Translations under genes and position numbers: made by a program
Notes under the pieces: model-generated
Database searches by the model: none
Told to the model about the DNA's origin: nothing
What the model saw: only the letters and a program-made list of their open reading frames with translations
Source of the DNA: Pholiota molesta
Lineage: Eukaryota; Basidiomycota; Agaricomycetes; Agaricales; Strophariaceae
Reading direction: 5' to 3'
Assembly (NCBI GenBank): GCA_014925825.1
Contig: JACGCK010000007.1
Coordinates: 310,001-374,000 of the forward strand
DNA: 64,000 bases
Shown here: piece by piece, positions 19,218-31,055 of the stretch
Position numbering within the stretch: position 1 is the first letter of the stretch
How the letters are laid out: each line of letters opens with the position of its first letter

Positions 19218-19458
19218 TTTACATACATCTCTCTTGCTTGCATTTACTTTGTGCGGTTATTTATTACACGGGCTCTAACAATTTCTGGAAGATGGTGCTC
19301 AGCTAAGTCGCATGCGAAGGCCGATAGAATTAAAAACTGGTGATTAAAGGCAGACTAACATATTCCAAAATATAGCAATCGCAAAGGTAGGTAACTAGGA
19401 AGGAGGCGTTCTGGGGCGTATAAAATTAACGTAATTCTAGCGGAAATTATGATGAAGT
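19218..19458. other. Convergent 3' spacer
   Basis: 240 bases between tail-to-tail genes; no coding signal. Confidence 0.5.
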
Positions 19459-20308
19459 TTAAACGGTGACGGCGACGGGGTTGGGTGCTGTACTCGGATG
19501 AGTTGCGTTGGCTCCTCCGGCGGTGGTAGTTCCGCCTCCTGGATTGTTGACTTGGCGGGTGTCAGGCCCGGAACTATGGCCATAGCCAGAGGATCGCGTC
19601 GTGCCTCCAGCGGCGGCGCCGGTGAAGGAGGTCTTCTCCATGGCCAGATGGGATGCACTGGCGAGGATGACGAAGCAGGAGATGCCCCAGCAAATCCAGG
19701 AAAACGCCTTGATCGTCTCCAGGATGCGGCAGGGTCTGTGTGAGCCTCTGCACCATTTGAGATTATTCCATTTGTGCTGATGTGCGCAATTCAGAAGCCG
19801 CTGTAAAGAAGGGATACAAAGACGTACCGTTGTGATGGCGGCACCGACGAGGAACATGACCCATATAATCCATATCATGACATGCTCTGATGCAAAGCTG
19901 CCCAAAGGGCCCCCCAAAGGAGTCAGAACTGCGACGCTCCTATGGACGAAGGATAAGTTGGGAGCCAATATATTGACGATTGTCAACATACAGCCAAAGG
20001 CAGAAGATGATTGCGAGACAGCTCGTGACTAAGAGTTCCACGATTATAGGGTCTGCAGAAGTATGTCAGGAAGGATGGAGTTCACGCGTGATGCTTTTAA
20101 TCTCACCGTAGAAATGAGAACTAGATGTCAAGATGTCGCCATCTTTCAGGGCTTTTGTGTAGTGGACACGATAGGCGGTTAAGCCCAATAGAACGCTCGA
20201 GCACGCGAACTAGACGAAGATCAGGTCATCGAAGGCATAATCTACGCGCCTAGTCCGACTCACAAGGAAAAAGTGAAGAAACGAGCGCACAGGAGAACAA
20301 GCGTGCAT
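19459..20308 (-). CDS. MARVEL-like four-span membrane protein
   Basis: Start ATG at 20308 (MHACSPVRSFLHFFL). An intron joins FACSSVLLGLTAYRVHYTK (span 1), and the next exon gives DPIIVELLVTSCLAIIFCLW (span 2). Span 3 is EHVMIWIIWVMFLVGAAIT and span 4 AFSWICWGISCFVILASA, followed by a glycine/threonine-rich cytosolic tail ending PNPVAVTV. Four spans, small loops and the FY-DPI(I/V)VE motif after loop 1 fit fungal MARVEL-domain proteins, which associate with membrane microdomains. Length about 230 residues. The piece at 19740-19825 may be a further intron (gtacgt donor) or be read through; it is open in either case. The gene at 33557-34387 is a diverged paralogue. Confidence 0.72.
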
Positions 20309-20822
20309 GTTGGCTGATAGTTCTTCGATGTGCAGGGACGAATGCCGAGATGGTTAAAGGGGTGCGAGGGGAAATTTTTTGTCTGGTCCAAAGTTAAGTA
20401 TCGATTAACATACTCCACTTGTTCCTGCCTGACTTCAGCATGTTAGACCTCTGACGAATCTCCTATATAATGCCAACTAAGACCAGAACGCCCAACTTCC
20501 GCGATTCTAAAAATAAATATGGTCGGCGCTTATGACCCGCCACCGCTTGTCAGGTTGAGCGCCTGTGACAACTTGGGACAAGCACATCGCACGAATTGCG
20601 CTGCGGTAATTCACCACAACCAGCCCACAATACCTCCCATTTTCTGAACAACGCTCAAACCCAAAATCGTCTGATTAATTTGGGTATTGGGCCGCAACGG
20701 TCTGAGTTGATCTGAAACTACTTGTAAGTCAAATGCACTTCATGTCTACCAACTCGCGCGCCTCCTTAGACAAAATCCATAGCCAATCCCAAAAATCACA
20801 TGAAACCTACGACATCTCCCTC
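20309..20822. other. Intergenic, no gene seen
   Basis: Promoter side of the MARVEL-like gene and 3' flank of the GH17 gene; no coding structure seen. A tRNA-like stretch near 20345 lacks a B box. Confidence 0.4.
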
Positions 20823-22130
20823 TCAGCAATGCGCAAGAACGTCTCCGTTGAGGTCCAGCTTTCCATCGACACCGAAGCTGCGCTCGTTGTCGTTCGCCTT
20901 CCAGGGCTGGTCGTCGTACTCGAACGCGAATAGGGAGACGCTGGTCTCAGCTGCCGCAGCGCAGTTGAGGCTCCGTATTGCCGTGATTTCATCGGTAACC
21001 GATGCAACTCCCGTGTTCTGGAACGTCGGCCCTCTGGACGGCCAGCCGGATCTGGACAGCCTGGTCAGAGCTTATCAGATTCGGGAACTGAATCCCACTC
21101 ACTCTGTGATGTAAATCTTCTTGCCGGGGCACTTTTTCTTCAGCGCTGGGACGGCGGTCTTGAACACGAAACTACCAGCTTGGCTGGATTTGCTCCCTGG
21201 ATTGTAAAAGGCGCTGATAAACAGCGAAGGTAAATTAGCTGCTGAGTTCAACGATCCATATGTGGAAATCAAAGCCTTACTGAGCGTTAGCGCCGACGAA
21301 ATCTGCAGTACAAAGGGTTGGATTGTCGCGAATCATAACCCAAGTATGAACAGTAGAGACCGGCGTCGTGATTCCAAGAGATTTGAGCTGGCCTAATAAA
21401 CAATTCGCGATATACTTATTGCTCAAATGCAATTATGACTGCTTACTCCGAACACTGTTGACCTGCTGCATAATATTGGCAGCAGAATCATTCACCTAAA
21501 ATGGTCTGGTCATTACTATGTATCCCTAAAATAATGCGAGTATTCTCACTTCATTTCCAACTGTCAGCCCCACGTATCTTGCTGCTCCGTACTTTCTATA
21601 AGCTGTCACGAATGTTTGCACATCCTTGCTGGAAATTCGATGAAAATAATACCTCTGAATCTAGTATAAAAGATATCAGAACAACGTAACCTACGCGACT
21701 TGTGCAGAACCTGCAGCGACCGTGCCCTAACGCAGAAACAGCAGTCAACGTTGAACAGACTATGATCCTTCAGTGGGATAAATTCATCTTACCGAAATAT
21801 ATATCCCTGCCATGATTTTGATGCCTTGTGCTTGCGCAGCAGAGGACGCCAGGTCCAACGCATTGCAATCCACTGCTAAAAGCCGAATTGCGTTAAACCC
21901 CTGGGACTTTGCATCCTTTGCGACCTGGTTCCACTGAATAAGGCAATATTTAACATAAATAGCACCCAGCGCAACCCGTGAGACGACGACGCCACCTCTG
22001 CTTGGGTGCGGCAAGTGTACGTCGACGCGCTGGCGCTGTTGGAGACCGTGAGGCCGGCGAAGTGGTTGCTCGCGAGCGTGGAGCCTGCGAGAAGGATTGT
22101 GGTCGCTGTGGCTAGCAGAGCGGACTTCAT
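20823..22130 (-). CDS. Secreted GH17 endo-1,3-beta-glucanase-like
   Basis: Predicted secreted glycoside hydrolase family 17 enzyme acting on beta-1,3-glucans of the fungal wall. Start MKSALLATATTILLAGS with cleavage after LAS; an upstream in-frame ATG at 22145 would add five residues. Exons give NQVAKDAKSQGFNAIRLLAV (family strand beta-2), then ALDLASSAAQAQGIKIMAGI, then KDVQTFVTAYRKY and YVGLTVGNE, whose final Glu is the family acid/base (about 21535-21545). NDSAANIMQQVNSVRSQL follows, then a TTPVSTVHTW segment. The carboxyl end reads SLFAFEYDDQPWKAND then FGVDGKLDLNGD and a terminal HC, typical of GH17. The catalytic nucleophile Glu region was not traced exon by exon. Length about 300 residues. 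A broken relative of this gene lies at 35461-36460. Confidence 0.85.
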
Positions 22131-22189
22131 GGCGTGCAGTAGCATAATAGCGAGAAGGTGGCCTGATAATGGAGTCGTCCGCCATGGCC

Positions 22190-22195
22190 TTTATA
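22190..22195 (-). promoter_or_regulatory. TATA box of the GH17 gene
   Basis: GTATAAAGG on the minus strand, about 60 bases before the GH17 ATG. Its position favours starts at 22145 or 22130 over any further upstream. Confidence 0.45.
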
Positions 22196-24742
22196 CTAGC
22201 AAGTGAGCAAGTGCCTTTGATCGAAGCTTGATTGAAGCCAGATAACAATCCCCCTGGTCGGAGCATAATCAAGTGCTTGCTTGCAATATTCTTTTATTCA
22301 AGCTGAAGGTCGTTGAAGAGGATAGCTTGGGTTAGTCCAATCGGATTTTCTACTGGTGTACGATTACTTTTATTCCTTCTGGCCCTCCTTGGAAGCCGAT
22401 TATTTGATCTAGAATGCTAATGCTAAATCTATATCTATATTTTTTAGGTGGTTGTACATACGCATGTAATCTCTACTAAAAGCTTGGGCGTCTAAATGCG
22501 TATATACTTTTTGTCAGGACGGCAAGGGTGCGTAGTGTCGGTTTGTCCATCCAATTATATCTCGTCTCTATAGATTTCCAAGACTGGGAGGATGATTCTT
22601 GAAGTAGGGAGTTATCATTGCGCCAGCGCCTCAGCGCCTCGAATGCGAGATCTGACGGTGCTCTAGACTCTGCCGTCCTGACTTCACCGTACATTGTCGA
22701 CCCCGCTCCTTTGTTCAGACTCGAGTCTGACGCCCGGAGCCAATTAGAAAACAATCATACAATTATTGCATACCATCTATCTTTTTTCTCTGTTAGCCTT
22801 GTATCAATGGATTTCGTGGTGGGTGTTCAATTCATACGGGACAAATTTTCGTGGTACAGCATATACATCTACCAAAACGACTCTGCACCACAGCGTCCTC
22901 CGAGTCGATCTCTCGAGCAGAACCTTAGTCGCAAGCATCCATTCCTTTCCACGGCGATCATTCCCCGCGCCATTCAGTTGCCTCGATAAGATCCACCGCA
23001 CTGCGTCGTAGATGGCAAGCCGCGTCTGCGTTATCTCGCCACATTCGTATATACGCGTTTGAATACCTCCAGAACATCATCCGCCTCATGCCAAGGCCTC
23101 ATGTTACCCGTCGCGATCTCCGAGAGAAAGTGGCGCATATATACATGCTTGTCATGGAGGTCCAGCATCCAGGGACATACGAGGTCATGGGATGCGCGAT
23201 AAGTCATGATTTTAATCGAAATCAGCGTGAGGCTGTGAGCGTCCCTCGCGTCAATTTATTATTTGGTCCTCGTGAGCTCTCTGCAAGACATTCAATTGAC
23301 GATCAAGGGCACTCAAGAGCTGTATCGGGACGCGCCGCGATCTTCACGCAATGTTGCCACTGAATTTCACTCGCAGGATCTGCAGTCAGCAGCGGCCGTT
23401 GGGAGATGGATGGGGATGCAGATTCAGGGAATAACGAGTTGCGGATAGGTGAATGAACGAAGGTAAGGCGTGGGCGGGATTGCGGGTTAGTGTGCTTGCT
23501 CAAGCGCACAAACTCACACTTCAAGCTCTCAATTCTCCTTCGTGAAGCTTTGAACCTTCAAAGCTACAAGCTTTAAGCGCTTAAGCATCAATCATGCAGA
23601 GATTGAGGCGCGTATGTGTCAAGCCCATTAACAGGGGCTCGGGCCGCTTTAGGCCGGGCCTCCCAGACTAGTTTCAACTTTCGACCCTACGCGTTCCTCG
23701 TCCGATATATCTCGGATTTTCTTGCTCACAGCCTCCTGCTGCGACTGCCTCTGAGTCTTCTCTTGACCCGACCATTGCAACGTATAAGGATGCGTTAATA
23801 TGTGAAGCGAATCTTCGAGCTCAAGCCTTAGAGCTCGATCGCAAGGTTCAGGAAATGGAAGCAGGAGGCAGATACATAATTCGATCTCAGCATGCATCCA
23901 AAAGAAAACTGAGCCACTCCGCAGATATCTGCAAGCAGTCGGGTCCGAAGCAGATTGGGTATAAGTAAGGCTAGCTCCAGAGGCTCGGTGGGTTATCCAG
24001 CGGTGTTTGCGGGCACCGCTGGGGAGCCTCTTTCCATTGCATCACTGTTCTAAGTTGAGAAGTACTCCAGTGGCACGCAGTCCGGCTAGAATGAGCAAAG
24101 GGCTCCGAAACGTCATTTATTGGAGCTAGGGACAAGCGAGAGCTACAGAGCAGATGTAGAGCAGCGTCAAAGACCATGGAAGGCAAATAATTTCAAGGAG
24201 ACTTTACGACCAGAAAGTGAGCAAAGAAAGCTGAGAGAGGATGTGGTGCGGAGGAGAGGACACGGAAAACATGTCAAGGCCGTTTACGTACTAGGGGAAA
24301 TGTTACGTAATAATAGGATGCATGGGCCGTTGACCATCTGGCATCGTGGTCGAGTGCAGCCCTGTGCAGCCCTTCTCTTCCTCGCACCACCATATACCCA
24401 GCCCCTGCGCTGCCGCCATGAGCACCGGTGAGCCCTTTCTCCTTTCTTGTGTGCTGGTTTGGAGCGCACGGACGCGCTTTGGCCGTGACGACTGCGGACG
24501 GGTTTCGTGAATGTAAAGCCGGGGCCCGCGATCGCCTCGGAAGGGGAAGGAGCTGGGAGCAAGATGTGGTTGGAAGATCAAGAAGCCGAGAGGCATGGCA
24601 TGACGGTGGCAGGTGGAGACAAAAAATAGGCTGCCGCCGTCGCCTGGTCCGCGAGGCAGCTCACACCGCTGTTCGCCCGCTCTTGCCACTCCACATATTT
24701 TAATCTTCTCTCCCTGCTCGACGTCTTGCTTCCCTTTGGGCT
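22196..24742. other. Long intergenic region, no confident gene
   Basis: About 2.5 kb without a supportable multi-exon gene. A 58-codon minus-strand frame near 23028-23205 starts MTYRASHDLVCPWMLDL and ends FKRVYTNVAR. It has protein-like composition and could be a remnant, but no family is recognised. The last 60 bases before 24743 are pyrimidine-rich, as expected of a promoter. Confidence 0.4.
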
Positions 24743-27210
24743 ATGTCCACCACAAAGCCCGGTGCGCCTGCGATCCCAACGCTGTCGCTGCCGTCCATTC
24801 CTGGTTCATTCCCTACTATACTCCCTACAAGTTCTACTCATGCTGACCCAGGCACTTCTTCCTCTCCACCTCCAGTTCAGTCCCCGGCTACGCCTGTGTC
24901 GCCGATACCTGCCCCCATCACCACCACCACATCTTCGACCGACACGAGCACCACTACCTCCACCACCACTACATCCAGCTCCACCGACACCACCACCACC
25001 ACCTCTACGACTAGCAACACCGATACCACGACCAGCACCACCTCGACGAGCACTAACACCACCTCAACATCCACCACCCTTCCGCTGACTACTTTGTCCT
25101 CGACATCAACAAGTACATTCGCATCTACCTCGCTGTGAGTTTTTTCAACCATTTGGTTACGTCTTTCTCGTTCTCTGGATTTCTATTTTTGCGCTTCCAC
25201 TCTATTTGCGCGCAAGAATCATTCACTACTATTCATATCGTGGTCCATCGATACTATTCTCGGTGTCTGTTTTCGCTGGGTCATTCGTGTAATCGCGCGT
25301 CATCTATGCTTCTCGTCTGCCGAGGACGCAGACCAGGCCCTACTCGGTCTTGCCTTTTCGTTCGTCGGGCACGTTTTGGCATGCTACATCCTTACTAGTG
25401 GATATATCAGTATCCTTGAAGATCGGGTTTCAGCAGGATGCTTATGCACCACGAGGGCCGACTATCTAGTGGCCGATACTAGTACTTTTGTTCCATGTTG
25501 CGACGCGTCGCATGCTATGTTTTCCATTTTCCGGGCCGTACCGGATCCCACTCGCCATTCTCGAGCAGAATGGCAAAGCCTGGTTCTATTCGAGGCATAG
25601 ATGGGTATTCGTGGTTTGATGTTTCGTGGTCTGCTGCTGCGGACGTAACTCCTCGCAGATTATTTTCCCCTTCGCAGAGTCGAACTCGACTCTGATAAAA
25701 AATGAGAGGATGCTTCGAAGCCTGACGTCATTCCACAGGACTGTCTTCGGGGCGCTTTTCCCGGTTTTTCCCGGTCCTTTTCTGCGTTGTTTTTTCTGGA
25801 CATCTCGACAGCATATTTATTCGTTTTGCTACTTTGCTACTTTTTTCCCCCTCCGTTCCGTTTTCTTGTGCTCTGCTTTTTAGCGCCCATAATTCTATGA
25901 CACGTTGCTGACATATTCGCGTGCAGACTGACATCCAATGGCCAGACATTTACCACGCTGGTGATGGTCACCACGGTCATCCAGCCTGGCGGCGTCGTCA
26001 CCTCCGCACCTGCGCGCGCGAACCCTCGGACACTACAAATACAGGCGCCATCGTCGGCGGCGTCGTCGGAGGTTCGTCTCCCCCCTACCCCCTCTTCCCT
26101 CTTCCCTCTTGCCTCACCCATCCTTAAACATAAACTAACTCCTGCACAGGCGTCGGCGGCCTCGCCCTCCTCCTCCTGCTCATCTTCGTGCTCCTGCGGC
26201 GGCGCAGCAGCCGGAAGGACGACTTCGACGGCAACTTCGACCCTGCGCACGTCGGCAATGGCGGCGGCGGCGGCGCGGGCGGGGGCACGCTCCCGCAGAT
26301 GGGGCTCGAGGACGACGACGGCGTCGGCGGGCGCCTCGCGGCCGGCGCGGAGGGCGGCGGCATCATCTCGCCGTACTCGTACAACCCCAGCGCGAACAAC
26401 AACGCGTCGCTGCAGATGTCGCAGTCGCAGTCGCACACGGGCTCGGGCTCCGGGACGATGCCGCTCCTGGCGGGGGCGGGCGCGGGTGCGGGCGCGATGT
26501 ACGCGCAGCGCCGCGTGTCGGCGGCCACCAGCCAGGGAGGGCAATACAACAACGGCGGGGCGAGCGCGTCGTCGTACTACCCCGGCACGGCGTCGTCCGA
26601 GGCCGCCGGCCCGACCTCCGCGGGCGCGTTCTCCTCCGAGGGCGGGTACGCGCCCGCCCAGCAGCACACCACGGGCTCGTCCGCGGGCGGGTACAATAAT
26701 AACAACTACCCCGCGGGCGCGATGGCGTACCCCGGCCCGGGGACCGCAGGGAGCTCGGAGCACTCGTCGGGCGGGTATGGGAGCGCAGGAGGGGGGATGT
26801 ACGCGCGGAACCCGCGCAGCGCGAAGGAGATCGAGGCGCTCGGGCGCCAGGCGCGCGTGATGAACCCGGACGATCAGCATACCGCGTACCTCGCGCACGG
26901 GCCCAGCTCCGGCGTGTACCCGTCGACGTCTGCGGGGGGGCAGTACTACAACACCACTCCCACTCCGCCGGCCGTGTCGTCGTCCGAGAACGGTGGTGTG
27001 GGTGTGCCTGAGGCGCTGCGCCCGGGCCCGCAGCGCGCGGGGTCGGCGGTGGTGGTGCACCAGGACGGGGGCGCGTGGTGCTCGGCGGGAAGGGGCGGGA
27101 GGCGCTGGAGGAGGAGGGGGAGGAGCAGCTGCCGGAGATACCGCCGACGTATGATAGCTTGCTGGCGGGGCGGGAGCGCGCGGCGGGTGGGCGGGAGTAG
27201 GTGCGCCGGA
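24743..27210 (+). CDS. Mucin-like single-pass membrane protein (frame interrupted)
   Basis: Exon 1 (24743-25135) encodes a Ser/Thr/Pro-rich, probably O-glycosylated ectodomain with long ST runs. After a 791-base intron (25136-25926) come TSNGQTFTTLVMVTTVIQPG and then NTGAIVGGVVGG. A further short intron leads to one membrane span (GLALLLLLIFVLLRR, about 26160-26205) and a Gly/Ala/Ser-rich cytosolic tail. The tail ends with RVVLGGKGREALEEE and LPEIPPTYDSL before TAG at 27208-27210. The layout matches fungal wall-sensor-like or SKG6-type single-span proteins; function unknown. Two frame changes have no acceptable splice solution: near 26020-26035 (between PARAN and PSDTTNT) and at the five-G run 27067-27071 (after VVVHQDGG). 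Each is mended by a single base. They may be sequence errors, or the gene may be decaying. There is no clear N-terminal signal peptide. Confidence 0.65.
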
Positions 27211-28586
27211 GGAGGAGGGAGGTGCGGGTGGGTGAAAGGGTAGGAGGGAGGGTGTGGTTGCGTGGAGTGTGCGGTGGGTAGGATGAGGATGGGGTGTGGG
27301 GTGAGTAGGAAGAGGTGTGAAGATGGGGTATGGGATTTGGAGGCGCCGTGCGTTTTTGGACGCCCATGTCGGTGTTGATTGGCCGGAACGAGCGCACACG
27401 ATTTTATCCGTGCCATCTCGAAACAGACGATGCACCCACGCCTCGCTTTGGTATGCGAAGTAGTGCTCTCTGGACCGTGGATCGAAAGGACGGCCGACGA
27501 CATACGTCTGCTGTATGACGGCGATGCAGATGGACGGGGATCCTTGCGGTTACCTGAAATTTCCGACGAAGACTTCGATGCTGGAGGGAGGTTTTTCCTC
27601 CTGCCTCCGTCGTCACAAACCTCTCGCCTCTTCTTCTTTTTTATTTCGATTGTTCTATTGAAGCGATTTGTTTTTGCTTGCCCCGTTCATTCCACGTTTT
27701 ATCCTATCTACTTCCTGCCTCACTTGCCTCCCCTTGTTTGCTGCCCGCCATCTCATCGTTGGTTCCTGCTTAACCTTTATTTCGTTCGGATTTATGTAGC
27801 GTATTACCCTTATTCCCGATAATCATTCCATTATTCGACTTTCTTTCCCTTTCATTTCCTTTCGCCATCCATCATCCATCCCACCTTGACAGTTCCTCTC
27901 CGTCCCTTCCGTTTCCCCTCCTCACACTGAAAGACGTATCACGCCCCGACGATCGAATGATCCTTGATGCATGCATGACGGACAACCACACAAAAAAATA
28001 ATAACGTTATTAGATGTCGTACTTACTGCGAATGCATTATCTTATTGCATGGTCTCTTCGTTGGCGTCTCTGTCTGCGTGGAAGAGGGTGTCGTGGTGTG
28101 TGTGGGTGTGGTGATTTCTGGATGTTTGAGTTGACCGTGGATGAAGATGAAGTCTGGAATCTAGATAGACTAAGAAAGTTTGTCGCCTAGAGCGTAGAGC
28201 CTGCGTCGCACGAAGAGAACCTCAGAGGGCTTTTGGACGAGCTCGCAGAGGGTTTATGTATGTTGGCGGCCGTTCGTATAAAAATAGAAATGGGGCACAG
28301 ACGGAGGAGAAAAAATAAGGGGGTGGGGTGACGTGACGTAATACGTAATGCCAAGAGAATCTTTAGCGATGGCAACGTGGAGCCCGTTGTGGAGTTAAAT
28401 GCGACGCTAGATATCCGGCGCTTAATGGGACTCCAAACTCAAGTGGCAGGCTTCAAGGTGGAAGATTGCGAGCTGAGCAAGGCTGAGCAAGCGCTCTGCT
28501 GCGCGGGTTGATTCAGCATGTGGGGAGGCTGTAACGTCGGGGAGAGCACACCGTGCGTGTGTACTGTGTACGGCATATCAGTTTCG
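27211..28586. other. Intergenic, no gene seen
   Basis: The 3' flank of the mucin-like gene is followed by about 1.3 kb of pyrimidine-rich and mixed sequence. A frame at 27379-27822 on the plus strand has no family features or splice context. Confidence 0.4.
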
Positions 28587-28733
28587 ATGAAATTTGCATG
28601 GTCTTCTTCTCGCAGGCTGTTGATTATTTTGATGTTGCTGCTGCTACTTGAACCTCATGCCTCGATCGCCGCCAGGCGAGTTGTGCCCGAAAGAAACCTC
28701 AAGGATGTTTCATCTCTGAGGTCTTTACTATAA
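28587..28733 (+). CDS. Possible small secreted peptide (48 aa)
   Basis: An ATG-started frame encodes MKFAWSSSRRLLIILMLLLL followed by a small-residue cleavage-like site (PHASIAA) and a short basic tail (RRVVPERNLKDVSSLRSLL). This is the shape of a signal peptide plus a roughly 20-residue mature peptide. Nothing else supports it, and a hydrophobic 48-codon frame can occur by chance. Confidence 0.25.
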   Translation: MKFAWSSSRRLLIILMLLLLLEPHASIAARRVVPERNLKDVSSLRSLL

Positions 28734-29366
28734 GCAATTATTAGCTGTTCAGAAAGACGGTCCTTGAGTTTAGTACGCACGTATGTATGCGCCCAGGAGC
28801 GCAAAACAAAGCTTCAGTCAACGAAATGACATATATTCCTGTCCATGAACGACATCAGCAAGGAGAATGAGAGATCTTGCAACGGATAGTAGCAAGCTTG
28901 GCCATGACGGGCAAGTTGGGGCCGTCGTGAGCAAGCGTGAGCAGCGATAGGTGATTTGCCCCGGGCTGAGCGGAATATACTTATCACTACTGCGTCGAGG
29001 GCAAAACATGAACCCGTTCGTCGCTGCGGCGCACGTCATACTACAGCCCCCAAAAGACAGGCCTGCCTGAGCATTGGTTGAACTCTCTGTCGTTCTTGTA
29101 GGGGAAATGGATAGAAAAGAGGATGTTGAGATGACTTTCATGGGACGGTGAAGACTGCCCTGACGATGTATTTAAGAACGGTCAAAACGGCAAGTTCCCA
29201 TCACGAGAAATGTCAAATGGTTCCATCAAATTCCGCTGGGAAGGATGGGGCTATGTAATATGTATGTCGTTATAAGGAATGTATTCTCCTATATCTCCCT
29301 CTTGCCCCTTCCCCTCATTCAACTGACAGGAAGCTCGCTTTCCCCCCCTCTCCCCTCGTTATCACC
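28734..29366. other. Intergenic, promoter of methyltransferase gene
   Basis: No coding signal. The plus strand turns pyrimidine-rich over 29285-29366, just before the methyltransferase ATG. Confidence 0.4.
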
Positions 29367-30708
29367 ATGGCTGGCATCTGGGCTCGTCACCCGCGCTACG
29401 CCGCGCTCGTCGCCCTGGCACTCTTTACCACCTTCTACCTGCTCACACCGTACAGCGCCGGCGCGCACAGGCCGCGCACGCTCTACGACGGCGACCTCCC
29501 GAGCCGCGTCGAGCGCTCGAAGAACATCTACGACAAGCTGCTCAAGAACAGGCAGGGCCTGATCAAGCGCTTTGGCCCGTCGCCGAACTCGATCGAGCTG
29601 TACGTGGCTGCTCCTATTTCCCAGGCGCGAAACGTGCGGTGGACTGACTGACGTGTCATGCAGGTTCCCTGCTGATGTCGCCCCATGGCCTCCATATACT
29701 GTCTGTAAGTCGTGCTTCATGGTTGCTTTCGCGCTGGTGTCGTGGCAGTACTCATTTCGCCGTCAATAGGGGATTTCTTCCCTGCAGCATTCAACTGCCC
29801 ACATGAGGTAGAGCGCCTCGGCGCCCTGGGTGACGGAGGCAAATGGGTGTGTGGTCTCTCCCGCGTAGCGGAGAAGAAGGACTGCGTGGTCTACTCATTC
29901 GGTACGCCCACCATTTCCTACCCATCATCATTGTGAACTGACACCGAACCGTTTGCAGGTATCAATCTCGAGTCGTCATTCGAGGCGGAGATTCTGGACA
30001 ACACCGACCACTGCCAGGTCTGGGGCTACGACTTCAGCGTAAAGTCGTTCGGGCCTGAGATCCCCCGCAGTCGCGCGCACCGTACCCACTTCCAGGCTGT
30101 CGGCCTCGCTGGCTCTGACAAGACCGGTCCCAACGACGACCCCAAAATGTACACCCTCGAGAGCCTGATGAAACTGAACGGTACGCATCGCTTGCCATGG
30201 CACCCTTGTTCATCAGATGTTTATCACTTCTTTTCTTAGGCCACACCCACATTGACATCCTGAAGATTGACATTGAAGGCTGGGAATTCGAGACGCTCAC
30301 GACGCTGCTGAAGCCGTACGTGAACTCCGGGCGCCCGCTGCCATTCGGTCAACTGCAGCTCGAGATCCACATCTGGAACAAGTCCTTCGCCGAGTTCCTC
30401 GAGTGGTGGGAGATGCTCGAGGCTGCTGGTCTGCGCCCCTTCTGGACCGAGGTAAATACCACAATCCCATCTTCTACTACATCTTCCTTTCCGCGACAGC
30501 GTTGCTCATCAATCATCCTTTCTTTTCTCATCTTATTTAGCCCAACTTGGTCTACCAAAACTACAACAGGAACAAACGGACGCCGGATCTCGCGGAGTAC
30601 TCCTTCCTCAACGTCAAGGGCGACAACGTCTTCATCCGCGATCCGAAGCCTGAAATCGAGGGCGACCGCCCCATCGGCCACCCCCACGGCCCGACGCGCG
30701 ACGACTGA
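29367..30708 (+). CDS. METTL24-like membrane-anchored methyltransferase
   Basis: Type II membrane protein: a short cytosolic start (MAGIWARHPRY), one span (AALVALALFTTFYLLTPYS, residues about 11-29), then a lumenal domain of the Methyltransf_24 / METTL24 type. Exons in order give TLYDGDLPSRVERSKNIYDK; FPADVAPWPPYTV; FFPAAFNCPHEVERLG, GDGGKWVCG and CVVYSFG; FEAEILDNTDHCQVWGYDFS, HFQAVGLAG and YTLESLMKLNG; HIDILKIDIEGWEFETL (the acidic motif-IV-like block), LPFGQLQLEIHIW and WWEMLEAAGLRPFWTE; then NLVYQNYNRNKRTPDLAEYS to the stop. Six exons, about 335 residues, complete. SAM binding is expected from the family; the acceptor is unknown. Its last-exon tail and 3' flank are duplicated downstream. 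Confidence 0.82.
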
Positions 30709-31055
30709 GCACACCGCGACACTGCAAGACCGCGTTGTATATAAGTACATATACCCCTCCCACCACCCTCCCCCCAACCACCACCCCCCTACCTATCTTA
30801 TCCCCGGCGCACGCGCCTTGCCGCTGTCGTCGTCTTATAAAAGAGGAGAAGAGCTTCTGCTTTACTTTAGTGATATGGATGGATTGATGGATCTGACATG
30901 CTTAGTTAGCTCTGAAGGTTTTTTCTGCGCCACGCCTACTTATGTACTGCGACTAGTGTCTATAATGCGTTATCAATATAATAACTATACCATCCCATTC
31001 CGTCCTGGTGCTTCCTTTGGTGTGATGTTTGACCTGCGGTTGGGAGCTGGGGAAC

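Noticed and set aside
20340..20380. tRNA-Ser/Leu-like word GATGGTTAAAGG
   Set aside because: No B box or clover-leaf could be found downstream.
25837..27435. 532-codon minus-strand open frame
   Set aside because: GC-rich antisense shadow of the mucin-like gene; Arg/Pro/Ala-rich with no domain and no splice context.
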